Positions 12,164 to 23,741 of a DNA stretch of 50,034 bases are shown here, one piece after another. The first letter of the stretch is position 1, and the number at the start of each line of letters is the position of its first letter. Under the pieces are notes generated by a model that ran no database searches, was not told the DNA's origin, and worked only from the letters and a program-made list of their open reading frames with translations. The position numbers were made by a program, and so were the translations under genes. The DNA comes from Tieghemiomyces parasiticus (taxonomy: Eukaryota > Kickxellomycota > Dimargaritomycetes > Dimargaritales > Dimargaritaceae): assembly GCA_027575765.1 (NCBI GenBank), contig JANBPT010000257.1, positions 1 through 50,034 on the forward strand. The letters run 5' to 3'.

Positions 12164-12280
12164 CCAGAATCTGCCAATGAAACTCGACTGCCTGTAGAGA
12201 GGACACGTTCTAAACCCAGAGGCAACCTCTGGAGTGCGGAGAATGGGCTCCGAGCACCCGGGGGCTTTAAGGAGCGCAGT

Positions 12281-13237
12281 ATGAGCGACAGGAATACCGT
12301 GGCTAAGGGGCTGGGCAAGGACGGGACTACAACCCACCGTGGTCAACACAGACCCTTACCTACGGAGGACACTAGCCAGCTGCTTATTTGGAGCGTCCAA
12401 CAAGATGCACAATTGAGGCGGCTGGTCAAGGAGCATGGGCCGGCTTTCGGCGATATAGCTCATTATTTTCCGAACTGCACCGACCGCGACCTCTACCTCC
12501 GATACCAACTAATTTCCCGACCGATAGTGCTTGGTGAATGGGAACCTAAGGAGATGGCTCTCCTACGCACGGCCATCTCCAGGAATGGCACCGATAAGTG
12601 GGAGGAAGTCGCCAAAGTGGTGTGCACGCGTACTGCCCAGCAATGTTACAATCAATGGCACAGAAACTCGCTCGACCGCGAGGTGCCAGGGCAGTGGACC
12701 ATCGACCTGGACGTGCGGCTCCTTCTGTGCGTCTACGACAGGAATCCGCAACTGCTCGAACCGTCGCTGAGTTTCCGCAACCTTTGCGAACGGTATCGGC
12801 GCGTCAATCCTGAGACCTATCTGTCACCCAGGAACCCCCCGACAGATACACGATCTGGTTTACCCCAGCCGAACTCGCACCCTCCATCAAAGCATCCGGG
12901 GACCATTAGCAGTGGAGTTGATCCTAAGTTTTGGCACCGAGTGGCCCTAGCACTAGACTGCAAGACTCCGCTACACCCTCATACCTGTCGACGACGCTTC
13001 AGTAATCACCTGGACGGAGCAGCAATTCTGGAACCCCTGTCGCCCAACCAGCTCGGATGGTTGAGTAATGGCTGGTCACAAAAGCATCTCACTCCCCAGG
13101 CGGCCCTGAAGATAGGTATCGAGACAGATAGGGATGGCGCGTATAAACTGATGCGGGCCTTGAAAGTAAGGCAGTTTTTCTTCAGATTGGTGACACGAGT
13201 GGCCAGGGAGTGGCGAAAAAAAAAAGACCGGCACTGA
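12281..13237 (+). CDS. Myb/SANT-repeat DNA-binding protein (5' end incomplete)
   Basis: From the ATG at 12281 the frame encodes 318 residues. Two or three Myb-like repeats are visible: an imperfect one from WSVQQDAQLRRLVKEHG to about YLRYQLI, a good one from GEWEPKEMALLRTAI to CYNQWHRN with evenly spaced tryptophans, and a degenerate third starting GQWTIDLDVRLLL. A Pro/Ser linker and a basic C-terminal region ending in REWRKKKDRH follow. This pattern suits a sequence-specific nuclear DNA-binding protein such as the SNAPc/REB1/Bas1 type of factor, but no subfamily was identified. The frame stays open upstream to about 12163, where a branch point and acceptor are seen, so the true protein is longer at its N-terminus. 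The exons between 11400 and 12110 could not be resolved. Confidence 0.75.
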   Translation: MSDRNTVAKGLGKDGTTTHRGQHRPLPTEDTSQLLIWSVQQDAQLRRLVKEHGPAFGDIAHYFPNCTDRDLYLRYQLISRPIVLGEWEPKEMALLRTAISRNGTDKWEEVAKVVCTRTAQQCYNQWHRNSLDREVPGQWTIDLDVRLLLCVYDRNPQLLEPSLSFRNLCERYRRVNPETYLSPRNPPTDTRSGLPQPNSHPPSKHPGTISSGVDPKFWHRVALALDCKTPLHPHTCRRRFSNHLDGAAILEPLSPNQLGWLSNGWSQKHLTPQAALKIGIETDRDGAYKLMRALKVRQFFFRLVTRVAREWRKKKDRH

Positions 13238-13616
13238 TGTCCTTTAGCCGATCACAGTCGTAGTCGTTTTCCACCATTTATTATGACCTAACCCGCCACC
13301 TTCCCCGCCCCCTCAATATGGCGGTGACACGCTTCGCTCGTAAGCATACGATAAATGAGGGTATTTCAACAGCTACTAGATTGAATGATGGGAGGGGTCG
13401 GGCGCTAGTCGGAAAGATAGAGCGCAAAGATGCCAGGTCTAGGAAATCGTTTTGGAGTAAGCCATTCTATAATTATAGTATTGCTTGCCATATATATATT
13501 TAGCTATATTGACCACTACTCCATTCCCCGACCATTCCGATTCGTGAAATGGATGCTTAAGTTTTACATCCACGATGTTAGTAGTACTGGGTTCCAATAA
13601 TGATATATTAAAAGGA
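13238..13616. other. AT-rich spacer before the long repeat
   Basis: No gene is visible. TA-rich tracts near 13485-13500 and 13600-13610 give low complexity. The sequence changes abruptly at 13617, where the dispersed repeat begins. Confidence 0.5.
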
Positions 13617-14250
13617 ATTTCCCTTACTTATTGGCGGCCGGGTCCAGACACTAAACCTTACAGCAGCGTTTGTAGGGGCCATCAAGGCGTCCTTCCCTAC
13701 ACTCAAACAGTGGGTGGACCACTCCGAGTGTGACTGGGTCTACTGGACCCTCTAACAATGAGATCAGGGCCCAATCCAAGGTGCTGCAAGCAGCAATCGT
13801 GCATCCCACAACTGCTCCTACTGTTAATTACCCACAGCCGCGAATACAATAAAAGGGGACCATCCCTTGCCACCTCTCAATTCGGTACTTACCTTACTGG
13901 GGCCTGGGCGGTCAAGATTGCCCGGTGCCCAGGCAGGTGGCCCCGCCTGGCACTACCTTCCATCCTTCTTGGGTGTCGGGGGTAGCGGGGACATCTGTCT
14001 GCGTTGGGTCCTTAGGGGCTCATCGACAGTACATTTTTTGGTAGTGGACTAGCAGGCTTGCCTGCCGGTCCTTCCTTCATTCACAAAGAAAAGTCAGCAA
14101 TAGTCCTTGTTCATTATTCAATTTCGGGTTCCTGATCCAGAAGGCAACTGGACATGGGGGGATGGCCTGCGGAACCTCCTTCTCGACCATGGTTCTCCCC
14201 TGATCGATGCCGCTCACCGCGTTGCTCATAGCATGTACAAGGGTACTGTT
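13617..14250 (+). repeat. Long dispersed direct repeat, copy 1
   Basis: This stretch matches 49402-50034 in the same orientation, about 35.8 kb apart. Roughly ten mismatches and one small indel are visible over some 633 bases, so identity is near 98 percent. The left edge is sharp at the shared ATTTCCC. The right edge cannot be placed, because copy 2 runs off the window; copy 1 may continue past 14250. Frames of 60-75 codons occur inside but match no family I recognise. In one frame copy 2 reads TGG where copy 1 reads TGA, so copy 1 may be the more decayed. It is probably a mobile element or part of one, class unknown. Confidence 0.9.
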
Positions 14251-16221
14251 GTTCTGCATGTCCCAGCTTGATCTCGTATTACCAGCCTCAAGTTCGCCAG
14301 ACGACCCTCTCATCACTGCACTTCGCGCACCTCCTCTTTCTCCTCAACCAATGGAACGGGGAGGGTACATACGGCGCCATGTTCACGCTCCACTGGTGGG
14401 GGCGTATCGGCGACTTTGGTGTACCTACGGGCTGCTGCTCTTGATGGGTAACTGTCCCCGGAGTCCAGGGTCTATTAGACATGGAGCTTGACTGATTTGC
14501 ACTTGGCTAGCCCTTTTATTCATACGCTGTTAATTCCACATGCGTAGATTCCGCTAGCGTACGCAAAAAAAACACCACTAAGCCGCGTGCCCAACCATTT
14601 AACCCACCTTGGACGGCGGTGAAAGACACCCCTATGTGTAAACTCGTCTGGATCTACGGTATCAACGGCCCAGTTCCCGTCGGCAAGGAGTTGGGACGGA
14701 ATGCTACGATGGGGTGCCCTACGCCATTTACGCTCGACTACCAGCCGCCCTGGCCAAGGTGCAGTGACTAGTTTTCAGATATCCCGTCCGACATTGCTCA
14801 AGGCTTCCTGTTTACGAGCCGCACATAAAGGACGGGCTTATGGCCTGGCTTTGCCGAGATTGGAGGCGGTGTTCCTGGGCAAAGTGGCGCGCTTAGGGGC
14901 AACGAGCTCCAAGCACGGCACGGTGTGCTGAAGAGATGGGGTCGAGATTGGCCATACGAGTAATGCTTGCCGGTGCTACAGTCGGACGTATCGTCGGCCG
15001 TTGGACAGCGAGTCTCCCGGCGAGTGACTTATCACCAGGGACGTGGAGCTCGCCCTGGGCTTGTGCGACACGTGTCGGTGACTGTTCAAGCTGACTCCGA
15101 CCAGCTGTAACGTCAGGACCAGTGACTGCTCGTCGCTCCGTGAATAGCCAGCCGGCCTGCTAACCCGGCTAACCTGGCCAAATCCACCTCAAGGTCCAGC
15201 TCGCGTCGAAGGTGTAGGCGGATAGCCAGCTAAGCGGCTCTGAGATCGCGTTACTCTGTACCTTAAAGACGAGACGCTGGACCACCCTCGCCCCTGTCGC
15301 AGGTCATTTAGCCATCCTAGCGACGGCGAGACGCTGTTAACGTCGCCCGTTGTTGCTCCAGTCCGACAGATGCCCGCGGCTCAGCGAAGGAGGGAGGAAT
15401 ACGCTCCTTAGTCCAGAAGCAGCCCGGGCGGTAGAAATTGTGGTAGATGAAGCTGGGGTGCCTAGACCAATGCGGGCAAAGACTGTAATCAAATACTGAG
15501 CTAAGGCGGTGGGAGATAAAGCCAGTGGTGGGCGATAGAATTCAGCGCCTCCACGTGCACCATGAGCAGACTAGTGGAGTTACGGAACTCCTTACTTGAT
15601 GTACTAGAATTCCTTAATGTGACTTGTGAAATCGTCTTAAAGACCATCATCTGTGAATTCCATTGCTGTGATAATTAGCTGGAGGATACACGGGTTCAAC
15701 GGCGAGAGATTGAAGGTGCTACCTATAGCAGACTGTGGCCGTTAAACCACAATCTAAACTATAAGCCCGGGTGTTAGCCAGCGGAAAGTTGGTATGTAGC
15801 TATCCTAAATACTGTAGCTCAGAAATTGCGTGTTTCTAAAAGAGAGAGTAGATATGGTATTCGAGTTTAGGCCATACTCGCACCTTGCAAACAGCTATTC
15901 CGACAAGTTGCAAGCTGAGGATAGAAACTGTTTGTGATCGAAGGCTAGCTTTATAATAAGAGTCGACGGACAGTATCATTGGGCTAGGCCATGTGGCTTA
16001 ATTTCTCACAACTGCCTACCAACCTGAGTAACCATCACTGACCTTTGCGCAATCCGGCCGACTCGTTCATAGGTCACGAAATTTAATCACCAGGACTGTG
16101 CCCCCAGCAACCAATGACCGAAGACCCTCAATCTCATCTATCGAGGGTAACAATATCTACATCGGGTGTGTTTGTGGTACACATATTTACTTGTTCCTGG
16201 GTGACGGAAGGCAAGCAGTAG
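14251..16221. other. Gene-poor stretch between repeat and HSF gene
   Basis: No supportable CDS is present. The first few hundred bases may be the remainder of the repeat element. A short frame around 14640-14700 reads protein-like for about 20 codons and then breaks, as expected of a decayed insertion. The part from about 15500 to 16100 becomes AT-richer. The 3' UTR of the HSF gene should lie at its right end. Confidence 0.45.
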
Positions 16222-17942
16222 CTACGGCAAGTTCGGAAAACGTCGGTCGGTCGATAGGATGAATTTGAAGGAAGGCAGGTTTTCTGGGGAGTGGCCAGGG
16301 CTAGATGACACACGTGGTGAACCAATGGATACCGGCGAGGGGATGGCAGCCGTCATAGTGGCAATATTGGTCGCGTGGTGATGCGGATATGCGGATGATG
16401 GCTGGTTATGGACCGCTATACGCGGAAGATGCAGGTGAGAGCAGGGAGCTGCTGGTGTGGTGCTCGATGATGACTGATGGTGGAGAGCGTTGAGCGGCGG
16501 CAGCTGCGGAGAAAAAGAGGCCGTATGCGCAGCTGGGGTCAAATTGCCCTTAGGACGGCCGTGGTAAGAATTAGACATTGCCGGGGTAACGGTGGTCGGA
16601 AGCGAAGGAAAGGATGGGATGGCGGGGGTCATACGCGGCGGGGCCCTCTCGCAGGTGCTTAGGATCTGCGTAATCTCGGAGTTTAGAGCCAGTGATTCCA
16701 GTTTCCGCTTCTTGCGTGCCTGGGCTTGGAAGTGCGGGTCGCAGCTCTCTTCCTCGGAAAACACGGTGGTCAGAAAATTGGCTAGTTTGGAAATTGACCG
16801 CTGGTAATGTCGCTGGGCAGCAGTGAGTGCGGCATTTTCGGTACTCAGGTGGGCATTGATGGTTCGGAGTTCGTAATTAGTTCGCTCCAGCCGGTCGAGG
16901 CGAGTCATAATTCCTTGTAGTGGGTCTTCGGAAACGGGTGTATTAGCAATGGTGGTGGTGGTAATGGTCTCGACGGGTGTGGGACCGGCGGATGACTCGA
17001 TGGCCGGCTGCGCCGGGGGAGATAAAGAGCTGGCCGATTTGATCAGTAAAGGTTCAGGCGCTATAGTGCGGCTAGGTTTGGACCAGGGACTGTCCAAGGA
17101 CGGGCTGTGGTGTGGGTGGGTGCACGCCTGACCGGACTTGGGGGTCCGACGCTTGATATCGTTGAGAAGATCTGGTCGGCCGCGGAGGAACGCCGGGTGC
17201 CTAAACTCCCATAGCTGGGTAGACTCGCCCGTGGAAGCCCCACCGTGGAAGACGTCGTTGACTAGCGGGTGGTTATATGTGGGAGGGACGTAGTACCGAT
17301 AAGGCGACCGGGATTTAGTCGGGAATCCCAAAAGAGTTGAGGACGATGGCATTTGACGGGTTGGAGCGTCAGCTAAATCGTGGAAACTTGCAATCAATAT
17401 CACGTTCATAACATAATCAAGGAACTAAGCCTACCTTTGTGGAAGCCGTACATGTTGAGCTGGCGCACAAAGCTCTGCCAGTTGCCATGCTTAAAGTACT
17501 GCGGTAGGATTTTGCGGGCCAATTCGTTGTGGTTGGTGACAGCGAACTTGGAGCCGCACCGGGACCAGCGGATGAGCCGCTGGTTTTGAGGAGACTCGAT
17601 GATGCTGAGGTTCATGAAAGGCCGTGGGACACAGGGGGAGGTGAGGTGTTAGTTGGGCCGCAGGGGAGCAGTCGACAACACGGAGTGTAAAGTATTGAAA
17701 CTGGTGTAGTCCAATGTAGATACAGAACGGGAGTACCCCACAAGTCAGACTGAGCGGTTTACCTACGTGTATAGTTTGCTGATAAAGGCCGCCTGATTGC
17801 GAAGGATGATGTTTCCTCCCGCTGGCAGAGCGCAGGTGGCCCCCATTGGGGATATTGTCGTCGAAGGCGGACAGGACTGTGGTGCGATTGGCGCTGCCTG
17901 GGGAGGCGAAGCGGGCCGCTGGTGGGAAGCCGTGGTATCCAT
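16222..17942 (-). CDS. Heat shock transcription factor (HSF1-type)
   Basis: Three exons in reading order: 17942-17767, 17604-17435, 17372-16222. GT-AG borders and phases agree and give 498 residues. HSF trimerises and binds nTTCnnGAAn elements to switch on chaperone genes. The winged-helix domain is split by the first intron (AAFISKLYT, then IIESPQNQRLIRWS) and includes the recognition helix segment FVRQLNMYGFHK. The hallmark WEFRHPAFLRGRPDLLNDIKRR follows, but only after an insert of about 45-50 residues rich in Ser, Pro and Tyr. A heptad region from about LQGIMTRLDRLERTNYEL to ISKLANFLTTVF matches the HR-A/B oligomerisation coiled coil. The C-terminal third is Pro/Ser/His-rich, as in activation regions. 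The ATG at 17942 is the first good start in frame; an internal ATG about 32 codons later is possible. Confidence 0.93.
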
Positions 17943-18518
17943 GCATTCGAAGCCAATGGCCAATGGCCAAGTCCAAATATCAAGAACAGAGGTATGTATA
18001 GCGAGGAAGGGCCGGTGGAGGTGGATGTGGTAGTAGCTGGGCGGCTGATATAAGGGTGGAAGATACCAGTGAAGTCGCCAAAGCCTAGGAATAGGCACGG
18101 CGGGACCGCGCTGGGCTAAAAATAGGCGGGCTTGAATGGGAGGATAAGGGTGCACGCTGCTTCCAGCCTATGGGAAGCTAGATTATGAGGGATTTGATTA
18201 GCGCAAGAGAAGTGTGACTGGAGGTGGACAGCGGGGTGGTTTGACTGCGATGGCGACAAGTATGAGGTGAAGGGGGGGGGGAGGGAAGGCGGGGATAAGA
18301 GCTGAACGGGATTATAATTGACTAGTACGACAGGGGAGGTTTCGACCTTGACAGCAAGAGTGTGAGGCTGATGGGCTGGGGCAGGCGGGTGAAAGAGTGT
18401 CCCTATAGCATGGTGGGCGGGACGGCTAGCTATATAGCACACGGCTTGAACGGAGGAAGTAAGGGTTACACCTATTGTGCCCGTCAAAGGTATAGGGGTG
18501 GGATAAAAAAGGAACAGT
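17943..18518. promoter_or_regulatory. HSF upstream region
   Basis: This should hold the HSF promoter. It contains a G homopolymer near 18273 and a 6-bp inverted repeat GCTTCC/GGAAGC at 18159-18178. No perfect heat shock element with correct 5-bp phasing was found. Confidence 0.35.
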
Positions 18519-19220
18519 ATGGAAACAGCGAGGCATGACACCTACTGGTCGAATAGGGACGGATTTACGCCCCGCGTTCCCATCGAACGATGGCACTCTC
18601 CCGCGGAACGGAAAAGGAAGCAAAGAAATGTGCAGGCTGGGCCATTATTCCAGATTTGTCGATCCACTGGCCCCCACATTTACTGGCATGGGACGACCAT
18701 GCACACTGCTTGGGAAGTTTCGAACAACGTCGAGTCCCGCCGTCAGGTAAGGAACAAGCTTCCATCCAATAGGCAGGTCGAGGCGAATATCGCGCAGACT
18801 GGTTGGCTCTCACGGCAGATGAGCCAGAGCCGAGTGAGCTGCGACTGGGTTTGCATTCGATGCGAAAAGGATGCAGTGGCGTACGGTAGAGCCCGTTTGC
18901 CGGTGATGTTGCAACCACTCATCCCGTCTCTATCGCCAGCCTCGGGCCTCGACCCCACTTTGTCCCTTGTGAGTCACCCCGGGGGGTTTTCCGGTTCCGA
19001 GCCGTCATACCTTGCCTCTCCAGTTCCCGACTTGCCACCAGCAGGTGTCATGATGGCTTCTGACGTGGAACCCAACGCTGGCCAGTGGCCGTCGCGACAT
19101 AAGGAGGTTCGACGGTGTCACTGTACGGACTGCAGATTCGGAAGACTTGAGCAGGCTAGTGGCTGGCCGCAGCGGGTGGGTGGCGGTATTGGCGGCACAT
19201 ACCATTTGCCCCTGCAGTAA
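18519..19220 (+). CDS. Hypothetical 233-codon ORF, doubtful
   Basis: An uninterrupted ATG-started frame lies divergent to the HSF gene. It has no recognisable domain. Cys pairs occur (CDWVCIRC in the middle, CHCTDC near the end) but not in a known zinc-binding spacing. Composition is mixed and there is no obvious promoter or polyA signal. The length exceeds most chance frames in this GC range, so it is listed, but it may be spurious. Confidence 0.2.
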   Translation: METARHDTYWSNRDGFTPRVPIERWHSPAERKRKQRNVQAGPLFQICRSTGPHIYWHGTTMHTAWEVSNNVESRRQVRNKLPSNRQVEANIAQTGWLSRQMSQSRVSCDWVCIRCEKDAVAYGRARLPVMLQPLIPSLSPASGLDPTLSLVSHPGGFSGSEPSYLASPVPDLPPAGVMMASDVEPNAGQWPSRHKEVRRCHCTDCRFGRLEQASGWPQRVGGGIGGTYHLPLQ

Positions 19221-20747
19221 TGAGGGTTGGTTGGGACTCACTAAGCCGCCCCGTTGCGCATGGTTCTACTTACGGCGTCCCCTAGGGCTTGCACCGGACC
19301 GCGGTCTATTACTACCTGAAACCTTTCAAACAGTGGCTTGGCCCACCGGTGGTGTTTCTAGCTAGATGCGATGAATTGCCTGGTATGCCAAGCCCATAAG
19401 CGCCGACCGACTACGTGCTGCATTTAGTTGCCACTGGCGGCGTTGCTGTAAGCAGAGGTTCAAAATAGAAGCAACGACCCCCCTTCTTGTTCGCGTGGCC
19501 AAGTATTTGGTTGGGGTAGTCCATAACATACTCCCACAGCAGAGGATTGCCTTCACGGGCCTGGCAGCCACCATGTGTCCTGTGCCGTGTAGCTTCAGGG
19601 CGATAGGTGTGGAAAAGTGGAGACATTCCCATTGCCCCACAGCACCTGTTTTCCAAGCGGGGAATTATTGATTGGCTGAGAATAATCCCTCAGACTCCGG
19701 ACGTCAGCTAGCGACAGCATCGGAAATATCCTTTTTTCCAACCTGCGCGCTCAGTGACCACATCGTTCTAGCTTTGACAAGGGCAGCGTCACTGGCCGTT
19801 GCCGTTGGGAACCACTATGCTATCCCATGCGTTAGTCCATTTGGTTGTTATTTTAGACCGGTTGGATCCGTGTATAGCTCGACGGACGTAGCTAGAACCG
19901 CCCATTATAACCGAACAAGGGGATCGACTGTTCGACCATTTCCTTGCACTCTCTACCACTTTACCTTTTACATGAGGAAATATTTGATTAGCTTGGGTGC
20001 GCTAGATCTCAGATTTTAATACCTCCTATAATCTCCTCTAGCACCCCAAATTCAATGGCGAGGCGCCGATTCCCTTTGTGCCCACTTCGGGCACTTATGG
20101 CGTCGTCCAGACACCCCGTCTGTAGCCCCTTTAGAGCCAACTCTCCTCGGGTTCGTCAGCAGACGTCAACAGTATGATGAGCGCCAAACACGCTGTCAGT
20201 CTTAAACACTGCTTTGAACTGAGGGTGACTGATGCCGCCGGTGAAGAGAAATAACGTATACCACTACCTCCCAAATGATTTTGAGTGATCTACATAACTA
20301 TCACTCTTCTACCCGTAGCGTTACTGCATTCTGGTTTCAGTTTGTAGCGGACGGAACTGTATTGCATGGAAAAAATACCCGATGATCGTTTGCGTGCAGC
20401 AGTGTTCGACAGTTACAACTGAATTCATCCAAATTACCTCAGACCGAGCACGGAAGTTCATGCTATAATGTAGATACTATTTGATAATATCAGTCGACGT
20501 AAAAAGAGGTAGCACTATCAGCAGTGGATACAGTAGGTATCAGTTATAGAATCGAGGATTCAGCCGAGTCGAAAAAACCGGTGAAGGGAGATGTGGGTGG
20601 TTGTCGTAGTCAGAAGTAGAGGCGTAGATATGTACGCATAGTCGCATAGAAAATAGTGGAGGGAGTGAGAGGGAGATAGTACAGAGACGGAGCGGACGTG
20701 TAGATGACAGTGTGCCTGGAGGGATGAGGTAGAAAGTGCGGTGAAGT
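19221..20747. other. Gene-free stretch
   Basis: No ATG-started frame with protein-family character was found on either strand. The last part should hold the 3' UTR of the minus-strand UBTD-like gene ending at 20748. The middle (20000-20540) is AT-richer. Confidence 0.45.
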
Positions 20748-22212
20748 TTACGGCGCAATAAGGGCCTGGATGAGACGGGCCGCCAGGAGCTGTTGGTCGA
20801 GGAGGGGCTGAGTGGTCTCAGCGACGGGTTTGCCGAGAAGGAAGAACCGCACGGTGGTCCGCCGGGGGTCGAGTGACTCCAGCTCACACAGGTGGGCCTT
20901 CACGGTCAGCATGGTATCGCCGGGTGCCAAGGGAACTTTAACGTCGCGTCCGGTACTCAGGCGCACGGTGAGCTGGGTGGCGGCTGTGGGCAAGGCGAGT
21001 GGAGAGCTGGCCTGATGTGATGCGGCGGACCGGGGGGTGTCGCTAGGCAGTTTTTCACGGTGCCGGTACGAACTCGAACCAGTTGGGATTGATTCCGGGG
21101 CGGTGGTTTCAAAATCGATGGAACTGGAAGTGGCAAGGGACCCCAGCCGCGGGCTGGTCGACGACTGACGGGTGGTGGGGAAAGGGTTCCCGAGGAAGTG
21201 GACAGGTGATATAGTTAAAGGGTTAGGAGACAGGCAAGGAGCGCGTGTGGAATTGAGGGGAAGGGGTTAGGGGCCTAAAGACACGCGCTGACCAAACACG
21301 GTGGTCCTAGACATGTCAGGAACGGCCGGAATCTAGCATTGTCCGTTACGTGGCAGCCAAGTAGGCACCAACAGTCAACCTAGTATACATAGGAAGGCCT
21401 GATATAGCCGAAACTGACCCGGTGGGGGAGGGAGCATGCAAGACCGGCCTACTGAGGTAGAGAACATCCGACCGCTCGTCACCAGCCCCAAGTCCGGCAC
21501 CGCCGGGAGGGGGGAAGCCAAACGGCCTTACGGTGGAGAAGGATTCGGACTTCCGCCTACGCTTAGACACAAGCTCACCAACTTCAACAGTGATTTGACC
21601 CTTCAACGGACCAGCCCATTAACTTGCCAATTGAAAGGAGAAATAGCCGACCTAGGAAGGCAACGTTGCGGAATTACTTACTTTAACGGACTGGTTCTCG
21701 GGGGCCAGTATCGTATGGTCGTCGGCGCCGTCGCTGTCGGGCAGGAGATTCGAAGGGTCATTGAGACAGTAGAGGGGCACCACATAGCGGTTGCCTAAGA
21801 TGTCATAGCAGCCATCGTTGAGCCGGCCGGTGGGCACTGAAATCTGGGCCGAGTCCACGATGGTCTGGGCCAGCCGGCGACTGTCGGCGGTACACACCAA
21901 GTGCAGTGCCTGCCAGATTTCCGGGCGGCCCTCGTACGCGGGTGCCGTATCCCAGAACGCCGCCCGCTCGTGTTCCAAGGCCGCGCGAGTTAGGCGTGGT
22001 TTCTCGGACTGCCAGGCGTAAGCATGCCGCGGAGCCAGCGGCCGGTTACCGCTCCGGGTGAGGACACGGCTCTGGCGTTGGTCGGCCTGGGAAGCGTCAG
22101 AGCTGAGGTCGAGGACCTGCGGGTAGGTCGACGAATGAGCCCCACGCGGGCGGGCCTCGCCATGGTGCGGCGTACGGGTCTCGTCTTCGGGTGCCGACAA
22201 GCAGATGCCCAT
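20748..22212 (-). CDS. UBTD1/2-like ubiquitin domain protein (DC-UbP family)
   Basis: Three exons in reading order: 22212-21682, 21600-21532, 21164-20748. All junctions are phase 0 with GT-AG borders, giving 338 residues. The UBTD/DC-UbP family pairs an N-terminal helical domain with a C-terminal ubiquitin-like fold and links E2/E3 enzymes to substrates. The N-domain is clear: AFWDTAPAYEGRPEIWQALH, then LAQTIVDSAQISVPTG and CYDILGNRYVVPLYCL. The ubiquitin-like domain (TQLTVRLSTGRDVKVPLAPG to about LLAARLIQALI) closes the protein with no di-glycine, so it is not conjugated. The protein begins MGICLS, a plausible N-myristoylation site with an adjacent palmitoylatable Cys, as in animal UBTD proteins. 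The middle 69-base exon (KRRRK-containing) and a Ser/Thr-rich linker are less certain than the two domain exons. Confidence 0.87.
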
Positions 22213-23741
22213 GGCGGTATCGAATGGGGTGTGTGTGAGGGAGGAGGTCGAAGAAAATATTTCTCTAATCGAGAGTCCGAGCGCAGGAAGTGGGTAAACC
22301 GACAGGTCTCGAAAGGAGGACAGAGGTGGTGCTGGCCCTCCTTTGGCGTGCGACGGAGAGTAATGTGGTTGGGGCAGGGGTAGAGGTGGTGGTAGGAAGT
22401 GAGAGAAAGAAGTCGCGAGAGGTGGAATGGCCATGAAGGTCCGGAGGGATGGGTGCTAAAAAAAGGTCGGTGGGCAAGCGTGCACGAGGTCGGTACGTAG
22501 GTGGCTTGCGGTCGGTGGAACTAACCCGTGGCGGGTGGAGAGTGGAAGTGCGGACATTAATGGCCCTCAACCAGGTACAGGGCGGAAGGGTTCAAGGGAG
22601 CGTGTGGTGGAAAGGGGAGGAGGTTGTAGGAAAGTAAGGCGGAGTGGAGGGGCTAAGCCACTGGTGCAGCAGATGCCGAGGGGAAGTGGGCCCAAGACCA
22701 ACAGACAGCGGGGATCAGGAGCGCTGGGGTGGGGGAGGAGTTGAAGGGTTAGCTAGAGGCCTTGCGGCCAGGTGCCCCATTTGCTTGGGGGCTAGGAACG
22801 CTGCGAACGACTCTATCGGGCGAATACTGATATCCACGCCTCCTCCTGCCGCCCTGGTCTCTGATTGGTACCAATGGGTTCAGGGTGGCGGGGACTGTTC
22901 AACACGGCCAACCGTCCTGCATCCTATAGAGCAGGCAACCCATATGACCCTCAAGTATTCCACGCAAAGTCCCCCAGGTCAGGGGATGGGGGTATTAACG
23001 TGTACCGGTACCGTGTGATCTGTGCCGGGTGTGTTGATGGATCAAATGATTTGTAAGGCCAGGAGTAATCTGGGACGGAGGGCAGCAGACGTGGGTTGGT
23101 ACATGGAATGCATTATTAACAGCGTGGCAAGGAAAGAAGCCTTCCTCAAGTGGACCGCCCCAATGGTTGCGATTTCCCCTCTCGTAGCCGTGTGGTGGTT
23201 GGGAATTGGGCACAACAAGGCGAACTACTGCAAATGAAACGATCATCTTGACCAGTGCACGCGCTTGATGTTCGGCCATGAGAAAACTCTCAGTGTCCCC
23301 ATAGATGTCGCTACCACGAATAAATTTGGTGAGAAGGTTTAGCCCTCCCCCCCTCACTTTCAGATACCTCCATTCAGCTTGCCAGAGGGTAGGAGGCGGG
23401 ATAATCCCCCTGACAGACCAGGCACAAAGCACCGGTACGCCTACCTTGGCCGTGCAGCGGGCAAACTGCAGGCTTGCATGGCCCAGCTGTCACCGTAGAA
23501 AATGAGTCCGGGTTGACAAGCCCACTACAGGAGGGCAGCTTAGCCGCTACCCGCCTTCTACACCCCGCCCGTCCCGCCGAGCCGCACCAACCCTCAGCTG
23601 AACAATCCCAATGGTACACTTTTGGTTGAATATGCTTCCCTGCCCTGTCGGGGTCATTTATTTATTTATTTTCCTTCGTGGCACTACCCCCCTCCTTGCT
23701 CTGGTCACTTTGCCCCGTACGCATTCGGCAACCCCTAGACC
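22213..23741. other. Gene-free stretch between divergent genes
   Basis: The flanking genes diverge, so both promoters should be here. A purine-rich plus strand (22380-22750) mirrors a CT-rich leader on the minus strand upstream of the UBTD-like gene. CT-rich sequence at 23640-23740 precedes the next gene. A 145-codon minus-strand frame (22995-23432) has no family signature and starts at GTG. Confidence 0.4.

Noticed and set aside
13617..14250. Repeat-induced point mutation as the cause of copy differences
   Set aside because: Differences between the two copies are few and include transversions and an indel, not a pure C-to-T pattern.
18159..18178. Inverted repeat in the HSF promoter considered as a heat shock element
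   Set aside because: TTC and GAA units are spaced 13 bases apart, not a multiple of five, so HSF binding phasing is wrong.
22995..23432. 145-codon minus-strand frame
   Set aside because: Starts at GTG, no motif, no splice or promoter context; treated as chance.
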